Positions 40,072 to 48,549 of a DNA stretch of 64,000 bases are shown one piece after another. Numbering within the stretch: the stretch's first letter is position 1; the number at the start of each line of letters is the position of its first letter. The notes under the pieces were generated by a model. That model was not told the DNA's origin. It saw only the letters and a program-made list of their open reading frames with translations, and did not search any database. The position numbers and the translations under genes were made by a program. This stretch comes from Hymenobacter sp. CRA2. GTDB lineage: Bacteria > Bacteroidota > Bacteroidia > Cytophagales > Hymenobacteraceae. The stretch spans positions 1 to 64,000 of the forward strand of contig NZ_MVBC01000023.1 of the NCBI RefSeq assembly GCF_002007105.1, in the 5' to 3' direction.

Positions 40072-42636
40072 TCATGCCTTCTTCTCGAACACGAACTTCA
40101 CTTCGCCCTCGGCCGTGACTTCCAGCGCGGCATCGAACTTCTGGCCGGTGCGCTGGGACGTGAAGCCGCGCAGCACGTCGGACTTGCCGCGGCGCAGCAG
40201 CTTGGCTACCTGCGCGTCGGTGAGCTGGCGGCCGCAGAGCTCCAGCGGCACGCGGAACTGGCAGTCTTCGCGGAAGCGGGAGCAGCCCCAGGCCGTTTTG
40301 CCCTTGAGCATAGTGCCCAGCCGGCACACCGGGCAGGGAATCTGCTGAGGTTTGTCCTCGGCGGCGGGCTTGCTTTCGGCCGCGCGCACCAGCTCCGGCT
40401 CATGCTTGGCGTTCAGGCTGATGGCCGCGTCGAACTTCTGGCCCACGTCGTCCACGAAGCCCTTGATAACCGGCGTGCGGCCCTTCGTGAGCAGCGCCGA
40501 TAATTGCTTGTCGGTAAACTTTTTGCCCTCGAACACCAGCGGGAGGCGGAACTTGCAGCCGTCTTTCCAGCCCGAGCAGCCATAGGCCGTCTTGCCCTTC
40601 AGAATGTGGCCTTTGCTGCAGGCCGGGCAGGTACCGAAGGCGCCCTCCGGCGCGGGCGCGCCGCCGGCCGCTGGCTTAGCCGCCGCAGCCGGTTTAGCCG
40701 GGGCTTTGCTGCCACCGTTTTTAGCTGCGGAGGCAGCCGCATCGGAAGCCGTGGGCGGCAGGGCTACCATGCGGGCGCGGTCCTGCTTCACTTCCTGCAC
40801 CATTTCCTGCACCAGCGCCTTCAGCTCGGCCAGGAACTGGTCGGATTCCAGGTTGCCGGCCTCGATCTGGCGCAGCTTCCGCTCCCACTGCCCCGTCAGC
40901 TCGGCCGACTTCAGCGTGGGGTTCCGGATCAGCCCGATCAGCTCAACGCCGGTGGGCGTGGGCACGATGCGCTTTTTCTCGCGCTGGATGTAGCCGCGCT
41001 TAAACAACGTTTCGATGATGGCGGCGCGGGTGGAGGGCCGGCCAATGCCGTTTTCCTTCATGGCCTGGCGCAACTCCTCGTCGTCCACATTACGGCCGGC
41101 CGTTTCCATGCCGCGCAGCAGCATGGCTTCGGTGTACTCGCGCGGGGGCTGGGTTACTTTCTGGTCGAGCCGCGGCTTGTGCGGCCCCGATTCGTCCTTC
41201 ACGAACGAAGGCAGCACGGTGTTCACCACGTCGTCGTCGCCCTCACCGGCTTTGGCGGTGCTCGGCGCCTGCTGCTGCGTCGGGTCGCCGTACACGATGC
41301 GCCAGCCGGGGCTCAGAATCTGCCGGCCGCGCACGCGGAAGGGGTAGCCGGCCGCCGCGGCCGTCACGGTGGTGTTCGAGACTTCGCAGTCGGGATAAAA
41401 CGCGGCCAGGAAGCGGCGCACGATGATGTCGTACACGTTCGACTCCCAGGTGCTCAGCCCGCCGGGCGCGTTACCTGTGGGAATAATGGCGTGGTGGTCG
41501 GTGACTTTATTGTTGTTGAAGACCTTGGAGGACTTGCGGATCGGCTTGCCCAGCAGCGGCTGCACCAGGCTGTTATACGGCCCGCTAATGCCCTGCAGAA
41601 TGCCGGGAATCTTGGGGTACTGGTCGTCGGGCAGGAAAGTGGTGTCCACGCGCGGGTAGCTGACCACCTTCTTTTCGTAGAGCGCCTGCACGGTCTTGAG
41701 CGTATCCTCGGCCGAGAGACCCAGCTGGTTGTTGCACTGCACCTGCAGGGAAGTCAGGTCGAACAGCGCGGGCGGCGACTCCAGCGCCTTCTTGATTTCG
41801 ACACCGGTAATGACCAGCGGTACGTCCTTCACCGCCTCCATAGCCTTGTCGGCTTCCTCCTGCGTCACAAAGTAGCCGCGGGCTTTCAGGCGGGCCTTTT
41901 CGTCGGGCTCGTCGTCCTCCCCTTTCCCTTTTTTGGGCGGAGCTACGTGGCTGAACATGGTGCCACGGTATTCCGTCCGCAGCACCCAGTACGGCTCGGG
42001 CTTGAAGTTCTGGATTTCGTGGTAACGGTCCACCAGCAAGGCCAGCGTGGGCGTCTGCACCCGGCCGAGGCTGAGCACCTGCCCGCGGCCCTGGGCGTAT
42101 TTGAGCGTGAACAGGCGCGTGGCGTTCAGCCCCAGCAGCCAGTCGCCGATGGCGCGGCTCTTGCCGGCCATGTACAGGCGGTCGAATTCCTTGCCGTCGC
42201 GCAGGTTCTGGAAACCCTGGCGGATGGCTTCCTCTGTGAGCGACGAAATCCAGAGGCGCTTGAAGGGCTTGCGGTACTTGGCTTCGGTGAGCACCCAGCG
42301 CTGAATCACCTCCCCTTCCTGGCCCGCGTCGCCGCAGTTGATGACTTCCTCAGCATCGGCCAGCAGGCGCTTGATGGTGGCAAACTGCTTGCGCACCCCG
42401 TCATCCTCCATGAGCTTGATGCCGAAGTTGTCGGGCAGCATGGGCAAATCGTGGATGCTCCAGCGCTTCCACTCGGGGTGGTAGTCCTGGGGCTCCTTGA
42501 GGGTGCAGAAGTGGCCGAAGGTCCAGGTGACCTGGTAGCCGTTGCCCTCGAAATAGCCGTCCATGCGCAGGCGGGCACCGAGCACGTTGGCAATTTCGCG
42601 GGCGACGCTGGGCTTTTCGGCAATGCAGACTTTCAC
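40072..42636 (-). CDS. topB: DNA topoisomerase III (type IA) with duplicated C-terminal domain
   Basis: An 854-residue type IA topoisomerase that relaxes or decatenates DNA. The TOPRIM start is MKVCIAEKPSVAREIANVLG, with the acidic motif NCGDAGQEGE. The catalytic Tyr lies in VVSYPRVDTTFLPDD, where V-D replaces the usual T-D. The domain IV block ENGIGRPSTRAAIIETLFKR is intact. After an Ala/Lys/Pro linker come two copies of a module (about residues 680-765 and 775-854). Each has a Cys4-like zinc finger (CPACSKGH and CPVCRLGT) and an L-x-G-K-T-A-x-G-C-S stretch, then a GFxxxxGQKFDAAI/L element. The C-terminal duplication is typical of mobile-element-like and Bacteroidota TopB. Confidence 0.94.
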   Translation of the reverse strand: MKVCIAEKPSVAREIANVLGARLRMDGYFEGNGYQVTWTFGHFCTLKEPQDYHPEWKRWSIHDLPMLPDNFGIKLMEDDGVRKQFATIKRLLADAEEVINCGDAGQEGEVIQRWVLTEAKYRKPFKRLWISSLTEEAIRQGFQNLRDGKEFDRLYMAGKSRAIGDWLLGLNATRLFTLKYAQGRGQVLSLGRVQTPTLALLVDRYHEIQNFKPEPYWVLRTEYRGTMFSHVAPPKKGKGEDDEPDEKARLKARGYFVTQEEADKAMEAVKDVPLVITGVEIKKALESPPALFDLTSLQVQCNNQLGLSAEDTLKTVQALYEKKVVSYPRVDTTFLPDDQYPKIPGILQGISGPYNSLVQPLLGKPIRKSSKVFNNNKVTDHHAIIPTGNAPGGLSTWESNVYDIIVRRFLAAFYPDCEVSNTTVTAAAAGYPFRVRGRQILSPGWRIVYGDPTQQQAPSTAKAGEGDDDVVNTVLPSFVKDESGPHKPRLDQKVTQPPREYTEAMLLRGMETAGRNVDDEELRQAMKENGIGRPSTRAAIIETLFKRGYIQREKKRIVPTPTGVELIGLIRNPTLKSAELTGQWERKLRQIEAGNLESDQFLAELKALVQEMVQEVKQDRARMVALPPTASDAAASAAKNGGSKAPAKPAAAAKPAAGGAPAPEGAFGTCPACSKGHILKGKTAYGCSGWKDGCKFRLPLVFEGKKFTDKQLSALLTKGRTPVIKGFVDDVGQKFDAAISLNAKHEPELVRAAESKPAAEDKPQQIPCPVCRLGTMLKGKTAWGCSRFREDCQFRVPLELCGRQLTDAQVAKLLRRGKSDVLRGFTSQRTGQKFDAALEVTAEGEVKFVFEKKA

Positions 42637-42875
42637 GGGCTCGTTTTCCCGCTGATTGTTCCGGCGGCGCTGACGGCGGGGGCATCAGCGGCGCATTGAA
42701 TCAACAAAGATAACGGGAGAAAAAGTCGGTGCGGGCAGCGGAAGTTGTACGGATTTGCAGACTCTAAAGCTCGGCTTAAGCCCCAAAGAGATACGGCTTA
42801 CAACCTTTTAGCTGCCAACCGGGTCATGCTATATTAGGCCGCCCCTTCTATTCACCCAGCTTTACCTCTTATCCC

Positions 42876-44231
42876 ATGCGCAAACTTGTACTTCTCTTCC
42901 TGTCCTGCCTCGGCAGCGGCGTTCCGACCCTGGCCCAATGGCAACGCGTGACAGACCCCGTCACGGTCCGCAATTACGATTTCGCCAAAGTAGAACCCGT
43001 AAATGCGCAAACGGCGTGGTTTGCCTACGGGACCCGGGGCGCGGGGGCGCGCATCTCCAACGTCGAGGTGTACCGCACCCAGGATGGCGGCCGCAGCTGG
43101 CAAAACAGCTCCCCCGCCCTAACCAGCGGCCCCTACCACTGGTTGCATGAGCTGCGGGCGGTGGACCAGCAGGTAGCCTGGGCCGTTGTCTCGTCGTCGG
43201 CTACGAGCGGGGTTGCGGCGACCAATAATCAGCTGCTCAGCACTACCGACGGCGGCGCTACCTGGGTTTCCCGGACGCTGCCAACGCCGGATTTTGCTGC
43301 CGGCCGCTTGTCAATGCATTTTTTTGACCCGACCGAAGGAGTGCTGTTCAGCCAGAACGCCCGGGCCCTGTACCGCACCACCGACGGCGGCCTGAGCTGG
43401 CAGTCCATTGCTACCCTGCCCGCGCTGCCGCTGGCGGGAACCTACGATAAAATTGAGTTCTACGAATCCGGCAGCGTGCTGACCCTGTACAGCCAGCCGG
43501 CCGACAGCCCCACCCTCACGCACTGGATCAGCACCGACCATGGCCTGACGTGGCGGCTGCTGCAGCTCAACAACGCCCCGCTGACGGGCTTTCCCGTGTT
43601 CCGGGATGCCCGGCACGCCCTGCTCGGGCAGGCCGGTCAGGTCTGGGCTTCGGCCGATGCAGGGCAAAGCTGGACGCCGGCCACTCTCCCGCCTTTCCTA
43701 GCCTACACCGGCTTTAGTCCGGTTCCCGGTACCACGGCTTACGTAGCCGGGGCGTCCTCCCTGCCCGATAACAGCACCACGACCAAAGGCTCGGCCATTA
43801 GCTACGACGATGGCCGCACCTGGACCCTGCTGGAAAACAGCAACACCTTCGCCAGCATCCGGTTTGCGGCCCCTGATGCCGCCTGGGGCTTGCAGGCCAC
43901 CTTCGACCCGCTGGGAAGCGAGTTTTATTTCGGCAGCCTCAGCCGCTACAACGGAACGGCCCTAGCCGTGCGCGGCCGGGCATTGTCAGCCGGGCCGCTG
44001 CAGGCTTACCCCAATCCCAGTGCCAACGGCCGTTTCGCGCTGCAGCTGCCCACCACCGGCTTGCGCATCCGCTCCGTGCGCGTACTCGATGCGCTGGGCC
44101 GGGTCGTGTACCAGGCCTCGTCCTTACCCGCCGACCAGCGCCTCGACCTAAGCCAACAGCCCAAGGGCCTGTATTCCTTGACCATACAAACGAACGAGGG
44201 CCTGTTGCGCTGCCCGCTGCTAAAGAACTAG
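42876..44231 (+). CDS. secreted beta-propeller-like (Asp-box) protein with T9SS sorting domain
   Basis: A 451-residue protein with signal peptide (MRKLVLLFLSCLGSGVPTLAQ). The body repeats Asp-box/BNR turns, S/T-x-D-x-G-x-x-W: RTQDGGRSWQN, STTDGGATWVS, RTTDGGLSWQS, STDHGLTWRL, SADAGQSWTP and SYDDGRTWTL, as in sialidase or photosynthesis-stability-factor propellers. The last 75 residues are a type IX secretion C-terminal domain (LQAYPNPSANGRFALQLP ... GLYSLTIQT), which directs export and usually cell-surface attachment. No catalytic residues are apparent, so it may be a binding or structural protein. Its stop codon is immediately followed, in frame, by a decayed SDR gene fragment. Confidence 0.92.
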   Translation: MRKLVLLFLSCLGSGVPTLAQWQRVTDPVTVRNYDFAKVEPVNAQTAWFAYGTRGAGARISNVEVYRTQDGGRSWQNSSPALTSGPYHWLHELRAVDQQVAWAVVSSSATSGVAATNNQLLSTTDGGATWVSRTLPTPDFAAGRLSMHFFDPTEGVLFSQNARALYRTTDGGLSWQSIATLPALPLAGTYDKIEFYESGSVLTLYSQPADSPTLTHWISTDHGLTWRLLQLNNAPLTGFPVFRDARHALLGQAGQVWASADAGQSWTPATLPPFLAYTGFSPVPGTTAYVAGASSLPDNSTTTKGSAISYDDGRTWTLLENSNTFASIRFAAPDAAWGLQATFDPLGSEFYFGSLSRYNGTALAVRGRALSAGPLQAYPNPSANGRFALQLPTTGLRIRSVRVLDALGRVVYQASSLPADQRLDLSQQPKGLYSLTIQTNEGLLRCPLLKN

Positions 44232-44429
44232 GTAGAGCTGGCCCAGCGCCTGGCTGGGCGCGGCATCCGCGTGACACCCATGCACCCCGGCTGGGTCCAA
44301 ACCCGTCTGGGCGGGCCCAGCGCCCCTACGCCCGAGCAGGCCGCCGAAGGTATTTACCGGGGCATCCGGACCCGGTCCGAAAGCGGCCGGCTCTGGAACG
44401 TGGAAGCCGACGCCGTGGAAGCATACTAG
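44232..44429 (+). pseudogene. C-terminal remnant of a short-chain dehydrogenase/reductase
   Basis: Sixty-five codons without a start codon read VELAQRLAGRGIRVTPMHPG, then WVQTRLGGPSAPTPEQAAEG and IYRGIRTRSESGRLWNVEAD, ending in TAG at 44427-44429. This is clearly the C-terminal part of an SDR: the R-G-I-R-V strand, H-P-G-W-V-x-T loop, G-G-P, and the S-G-R-x-x-N end segment. The Rossmann N-terminus, Tyr-x-x-x-Lys and all upstream parts are missing. The fragment begins directly after the stop codon of the T9SS cargo gene and in the same frame, so that gene or its 3' end seems to have replaced the missing part. Confidence 0.85.
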
Positions 44430-44493
44430 CGGCACCGCGGGGCGTGGACCGCAAGGCCGCATGGCTGGCCCTGGAGGGCGTAAGCAGGTGCAG

Positions 44494-45066
44494 CTAGGTG
44501 GGCCGCGTCGGCCGGGCAAGCCGCTCTTCTTCTCCGGCGGCCAGCGCCACCTTCAGCTGCTCCATGCTTCCGATGACGCCCGAAAACTGCGCCGCCTCGA
44601 ACCGCTCGTGGTACTGCTGGTACTGGCGCAGCAGCTTGTCGAGCACGAACTGCGTCTCGTCGCCGTAGCCCTGCTGCCCCACGCACAGCAAGGCGTCGAA
44701 AATCAGGGCTTTGATGTAGTCGAGCCGCTGCACCGACCAGGCCAGGCACAGGGCCGTGATGACCTCGCGCCGAAAGCCGGGCGCGCGCTTCATGCGGCGC
44801 TTCCACTCGTTGTGCTGCACCTTGTGGGTCATGTACACCACGGCGTCGTTTTCGCCCTGGAAGGCCTTGTTCAGCGTGCCCTGGGCCGAGCGCCAGTCCT
44901 TGTACTGGGCCGTGAGGTAGGTCACCAGCGGGATGAGCACGGCCAGCAGCGGCGCGTAGCTGCGAAACAGCGCCCAACCGCTGGTTTCGGCGCCCGAGGC
45001 AGCCAGGTTCTGCCCAAAGCCCGCGGAAGAAACGAATAGGAATAGCAAAGGGAATAGCCGTTTCAT
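44494..45066 (-). CDS. exported or membrane-anchored helical protein of unknown function
   Basis: A 190-residue protein with a signal peptide (MKRLFPLLFLFVSSAGFGQ) and one membrane segment soon after (APLLAVLIPLVTYLTA). A charged, helical cytosolic or periplasmic part follows (EWKRRMKRAPGFRREVITAL, DKLLRQYQQYHERFEAAQF). No known domain is recognised. The start at 45066 is set by the signal peptide. It converges on the SDR remnant. Confidence 0.68.
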   Translation of the reverse strand: MKRLFPLLFLFVSSAGFGQNLAASGAETSGWALFRSYAPLLAVLIPLVTYLTAQYKDWRSAQGTLNKAFQGENDAVVYMTHKVQHNEWKRRMKRAPGFRREVITALCLAWSVQRLDYIKALIFDALLCVGQQGYGDETQFVLDKLLRQYQQYHERFEAAQFSGVIGSMEQLKVALAAGEEERLARPTRPT

Positions 45067-45312
45067 CAAATCGGGACGAGTAATCGAAGGCCAAGCCGCG
45101 CCCTTACGGAGGAACGCAAGCATGAAGATAACCGCCGGCGCCGCTTCGTGGGTAACTCCTGACGCCGGATGTCCCTTTCCGCTCGCAGTTCAACCTTGCG
45201 TAGCGGCGGCCAAGCCCGGACCGCAGCAGCCCCACCCTGCCCATATCAGCATAAGAACGTAGCCTTGCTAACCAGCCGGTGACAGCTGCCTTTCCCGGTC
45301 GGCTCTATACTC

Positions 45313-46362
45313 TTACTCTTCAGCCCAGAAGGCGGTGAAGGCTGCCGCTGCTTCGGCTAGCTCAGCCGCAGCGGCAACCGGTACCTGCGCAAAGGGGGCC
45401 AGCTCTACCGCTGTGCCGCGCGGGCTACGCTTCCAGGTGCCCACTACCCGCCCATCAACCACGATGATGGGGCGAAAGATGCCGTTACTGGTCATAACGG
45501 CCGCTGCGTGCGGTGCGTCGAGCACCAGGCTGCGGTCCTTGTAGGCAAGGAGGTACTCATCGAAGCCGGGCAGCAGGCAGGCTGCCGGCGCCGCAGTTGC
45601 GGCCGGCACTTCGGGCAGCCAGTAGGTCTGTCCGCCGACCACCACCGATTGCAGCTCCGCCTGCACCGCTTCCAGCCCCTGGCGCGCCTCCCCCAGCGGC
45701 AGGCCGGCCCACCAGCCAAAATCGGCTACGGCGGCGGGACCGTGGCTGCGGAAGTAGCGGCGGGCCAGCTCGGCAATGGCATCGGGTCGCGGGTGCGCGG
45801 GCGCCGGGGGCAACCACTCGTCAAGCAGGGCGTAGGTGGGCTCGGCGCCGTGGCGGGTGGCCGGGCAAATAAGCTGCTCCAGTACGCCGCGCTGCAGCAG
45901 GGCGGTCAGGCGGGAGCCGTCGGTGTGGATGCCGGCTTGCTGCAGCGCCTGGGCCAGCGCACTGCGCGGCTGCGGTGGCTGCCCCTCTAGTACCCCGGCC
46001 AACACGGCCAGGCTGCGGCTGATGGTAGCGGCATCCAGCTCGCGCTGACGGTACATCGGCGCGCAGGCAGCAATGATGCGCGGCGCCAGCAGCGCCAGCA
46101 GCCAGCGCACATCGGCGGCGGCAGCCAGGTGCAGCGTGCCCCGCAGCAACCAGGTGCGCACGAGGCGCCGCTCGGCCAAAGCCTGCGCCACCGAGGCGGC
46201 GGTGGCACGGGGCTGACGCACGCCCACGGCCCACAGACCTTGGCCATAATCCTGGGCCTGCATGGCGCCGAGGTGAGCTACCAAGGTGGCAGCGTCGGGG
46301 GCGGTGGGTGGAGCTACTTGCTGGTTGAGCAGCCGAAGCCGGAGCAGCAGATCGGGCGTCAT
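45313..46362 (-). CDS. AlkZ/YcaQ-like winged-helix protein (HTH_42)
   Basis: A 349-residue protein of the HTH_42 (formerly DUF1006) family, three tandem winged helices in a C-shaped DNA-binding fold. The catalytic Q-x-Q/D motif of the AlkZ DNA glycosylases is present (MQAQD, Gln35 and Gln37), followed by WAVGVRQP. RTWLLRGTLHLAA, LLPGFDEYLLAYKDRS and VVDGRVVGTWKR are the other family blocks. AlkX/YcaQ members unhook inter-strand cross-links and AlkZ acts on azinomycin adducts; many relatives are uncharacterised. A base-excision DNA-repair role is likely. The downstream gene starts 15 bases from its 5' side on the same strand. Confidence 0.85.
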   Translation of the reverse strand: MTPDLLLRLRLLNQQVAPPTAPDAATLVAHLGAMQAQDYGQGLWAVGVRQPRATAASVAQALAERRLVRTWLLRGTLHLAAAADVRWLLALLAPRIIAACAPMYRQRELDAATISRSLAVLAGVLEGQPPQPRSALAQALQQAGIHTDGSRLTALLQRGVLEQLICPATRHGAEPTYALLDEWLPPAPAHPRPDAIAELARRYFRSHGPAAVADFGWWAGLPLGEARQGLEAVQAELQSVVVGGQTYWLPEVPAATAAPAACLLPGFDEYLLAYKDRSLVLDAPHAAAVMTSNGIFRPIIVVDGRVVGTWKRSPRGTAVELAPFAQVPVAAAAELAEAAAAFTAFWAEE

Positions 46363-46377
46363 GGGGCGTGTCAGTAG

Positions 46378-47484
46378 TTAACGAATAGTCAGCTGCAGCA
46401 CCTGGTATTGCTCAGGCTTTACCTGGCTGCTGTCGGCGCTGTACGTGCTAGGGTGCCCCGCCCGGATGACAGCCTGCTGCGGCCCCAGCCAGCGCACGGT
46501 GGTCGGCTCGTCGGCGGGTAGCCAGTGCGGGAAGTGCGCCGTCAGCACGTGGCGCAGCGCGGTGCCTTCCACCCGGTACAGCTCCACCACCGAGGCCTCC
46601 TCGTAGGGGTTGCCGCCCACGCAGAGCACGTGCCGGCCATCGGGGGCCAATTGGGGCAGGGCCGTCAGCTCTTCGCGCTGCTGGCCGGTGCGCCGGTCAA
46701 TCAGCCGGAAGCCCCAGTTTTCGTAGTAGGTCACGCCCACCAGGTAGGCGTCGAGCGCGTCGATTTCGCCGAGGTACTGGTAGGCTTCGCTGGCCGTTTC
46801 GTCCTCGGGCGGGTTCTTGTCGCGCAAGGTCACGTAGCCCGGCGCCTGAGCAATGCGCAGCTCCAGCCGGCCGTTGCCCTCATGGCGCACCGCACCTGGC
46901 TGCTTCACCACCGCGGGCAGATCGACGACGGGCCAGGCCTTGGCCGGTAGCAGGTCCAGCGTCAGGTAGGCGGCCAGCGGCTGATGCGCGGCGGTATCGG
47001 CGAAAGCGACGTCGGCATCCTGGGCCAGGTCGGAGCCGCGCAACCGTAGGCTGGTCAGCTCGCCCAAGTCCCGGGCCGGCACGTACAGCTTTTCCCAGCC
47101 CCAAGTGGTTATTTCCTGGCCTTTTTCGGTGCGCGTGCGCTCGGTGCGCTCCTTTAGTATTGCCCAGCGGCCTCCCGGCGCGTCGGCCGCCTCGATGTAC
47201 CCGATGACCTCAACCCGCTGCCCGTAGGCCAAAGGCCCCAGCCGGGTGCTGCCCACGGCGGGCGCATCGTAGGCCGCCACGCCTTCGGGCCGGATGATGT
47301 AGGCGGTGCGCAGCGTGGGCAGGTCGAATACACTTTCCGTTTTGGCGGGTGGCCCCGGCACGGGAGTCACGGCCTTCGCCGGCACCGGGGCCGCCGGCGG
47401 TTCAGCGGTGGTCGAGTCCGGGGAAGAGTGACAGGCGGCCAGGCCCAGCAGGCTCAGGGCCAGCAGCGGTAAACGTCGGGGCAT
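46378..47484 (-). CDS. lipoprotein with SH3-like N-terminal domain
   Basis: A 368-residue predicted lipoprotein (MPRRLPLLALSLLGLAAC, Cys18) with a Pro/Ala-rich linker. An SH3-like segment (AYIIRPEGVAAYDAPAVGST, RLGPLAYGQRVEVIGYI) follows. The C-terminal half is beta-rich, with strand pairs and turns such as LAPDGRHVLCVGGNPYEEA, propeller-like in flavour. No enzyme motif is visible. It lies just upstream of the AlkZ-like gene in the same direction (15-base gap). The ATG at 47484 is fixed by the lipobox. Confidence 0.75.
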   Translation of the reverse strand: MPRRLPLLALSLLGLAACHSSPDSTTAEPPAAPVPAKAVTPVPGPPAKTESVFDLPTLRTAYIIRPEGVAAYDAPAVGSTRLGPLAYGQRVEVIGYIEAADAPGGRWAILKERTERTRTEKGQEITTWGWEKLYVPARDLGELTSLRLRGSDLAQDADVAFADTAAHQPLAAYLTLDLLPAKAWPVVDLPAVVKQPGAVRHEGNGRLELRIAQAPGYVTLRDKNPPEDETASEAYQYLGEIDALDAYLVGVTYYENWGFRLIDRRTGQQREELTALPQLAPDGRHVLCVGGNPYEEASVVELYRVEGTALRHVLTAHFPHWLPADEPTTVRWLGPQQAVIRAGHPSTYSADSSQVKPEQYQVLQLTIR

Positions 47485-47593
47485 AAATATCAGCGCCTGC
47501 TGCGGGCCGGGCGTACGGCAACAATTCAATAAGAAAGCGCCTCAAGTTGGGCGTTTACCGGCGGCGGGCCAACTGCGCGGCCCCGGCACGCAG

Positions 47594-47629
47594 AAAAAAA
47601 CCTCCGCGCCAAGGGCAGCGGAGGTTTTT
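47594..47629 (-). terminator. intrinsic terminator after carbonic anhydrase
   Basis: AAAAACCTCCGC (47596-47607) pairs with GCGGAGGTTTTT (47618-47629). Read on the minus strand the stem ends in a run of T, 78 bases after the carbonic anhydrase stop. It is symmetric enough to work in both directions. Confidence 0.88.
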
Positions 47630-47706
47630 GGGCAGGGTGGGCGAGCTATAGGTCCCACGCCGGCACTGGTCAGCAGGCGGCAGCAGAGGCGTGCCGCCTC
47701 CCTTGT

Positions 47707-48471
47707 TTATCGTTTCCCGGCGCTTACTACTTCAGCCGTTTCGGCTTCGGGCGCTGCGGCCGGCTGGGTCTGGCCATTCGTGGCCGGGGTGCTTTGCTGC
47801 TGCGCCGCGGTGGGCAGTTCACGCTCGTAGATGTGGCCGAACTCGTTCAGGTCGTCGGTGCTTACTTCCAGGTCCTTCAGGATACCCTCGCGGATGTCGT
47901 ACACCAAACCGTGCAGCTTGGGCGGGTTGGGGCGCTTGCGGGCGTTCTGGATGATGTTGGTCTTGGCCAGGTTGCGCACCTGCTCGATGACGTTCAGCTC
48001 CACGAGGCGCTGCAGGCGCTTTTCTTCGTCCTTGATGCGCAGCAGTTCCGTCTCGTGTAGGCGGATAACGTCGCGGATGTTGATCAGCCAGTTGTCAATC
48101 AGGCCGTACTGCTTATTGGAAGCTGCCGCCGCCACGCCGCCACAGCCGTAGTGGCCCACCACCATGATGACTTCCACCTCCAGCACCTCCACGGCGTACT
48201 GCAGCACCGAGAGCATGTTCATGTCGGTGTGCACTACCAGGTTGGCAATGTTGCGGTGGGTAAACATCTCGCCCGGGCCGGTGCCGGTGATGCCCGAGCC
48301 AGGTACGCGCGAGTCGGAGCAGCCGATAAACAGGTAGCGCGGTTTTTGACCAAGGGCCAGTTTCTCAAAGTACTGGGGGTCCTTGGCAAGCTGTTCTTTT
48401 ACCCAACGGCGGTTGCCTTCGAGGATACGTTTCATGTGGGGGGGAAATGAATTCTGGGGAATGGAGGCCAT
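47707..48471 (-). CDS. beta-class carbonic anhydrase
   Basis: A 254-residue beta-carbonic anhydrase interconverting CO2 and bicarbonate. Zinc ligands are Cys51 (GCSDSR, with Asp53 and Arg55 forming the catalytic dyad), His107 and Cys110 (GHYGCGG). RNIANLVVHTDMNMLSVLQYA is the conserved dimer helix. The C-terminal tail (about residues 218-254) is Gln/Ala/Thr-rich and non-conserved. It lies 78 bases downstream of a SulP transporter gene, a pairing common in inorganic-carbon uptake loci. The start is at 48471 or at 48435 (MKRILEGN). Confidence 0.95.
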   Translation of the reverse strand: MASIPQNSFPPHMKRILEGNRRWVKEQLAKDPQYFEKLALGQKPRYLFIGCSDSRVPGSGITGTGPGEMFTHRNIANLVVHTDMNMLSVLQYAVEVLEVEVIMVVGHYGCGGVAAAASNKQYGLIDNWLINIRDVIRLHETELLRIKDEEKRLQRLVELNVIEQVRNLAKTNIIQNARKRPNPPKLHGLVYDIREGILKDLEVSTDDLNEFGHIYERELPTAAQQQSTPATNGQTQPAAAPEAETAEVVSAGKR

Positions 48472-48549
48472 GGCGGTCGGACGGCAAAAAGTGAGGTGAA
48501 AAGCAGAAAATCTGGCGTATTCTACGCAATCTGCCGCTGTCCGACCAGC

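Noticed and set aside
40504-42699. Long plus-strand open frame opposite topB
   Set aside because: An antisense shadow of a high-GC gene: skewed composition (Gly, Val, His, Gln), no domain, and exactly opposite a clear topoisomerase.
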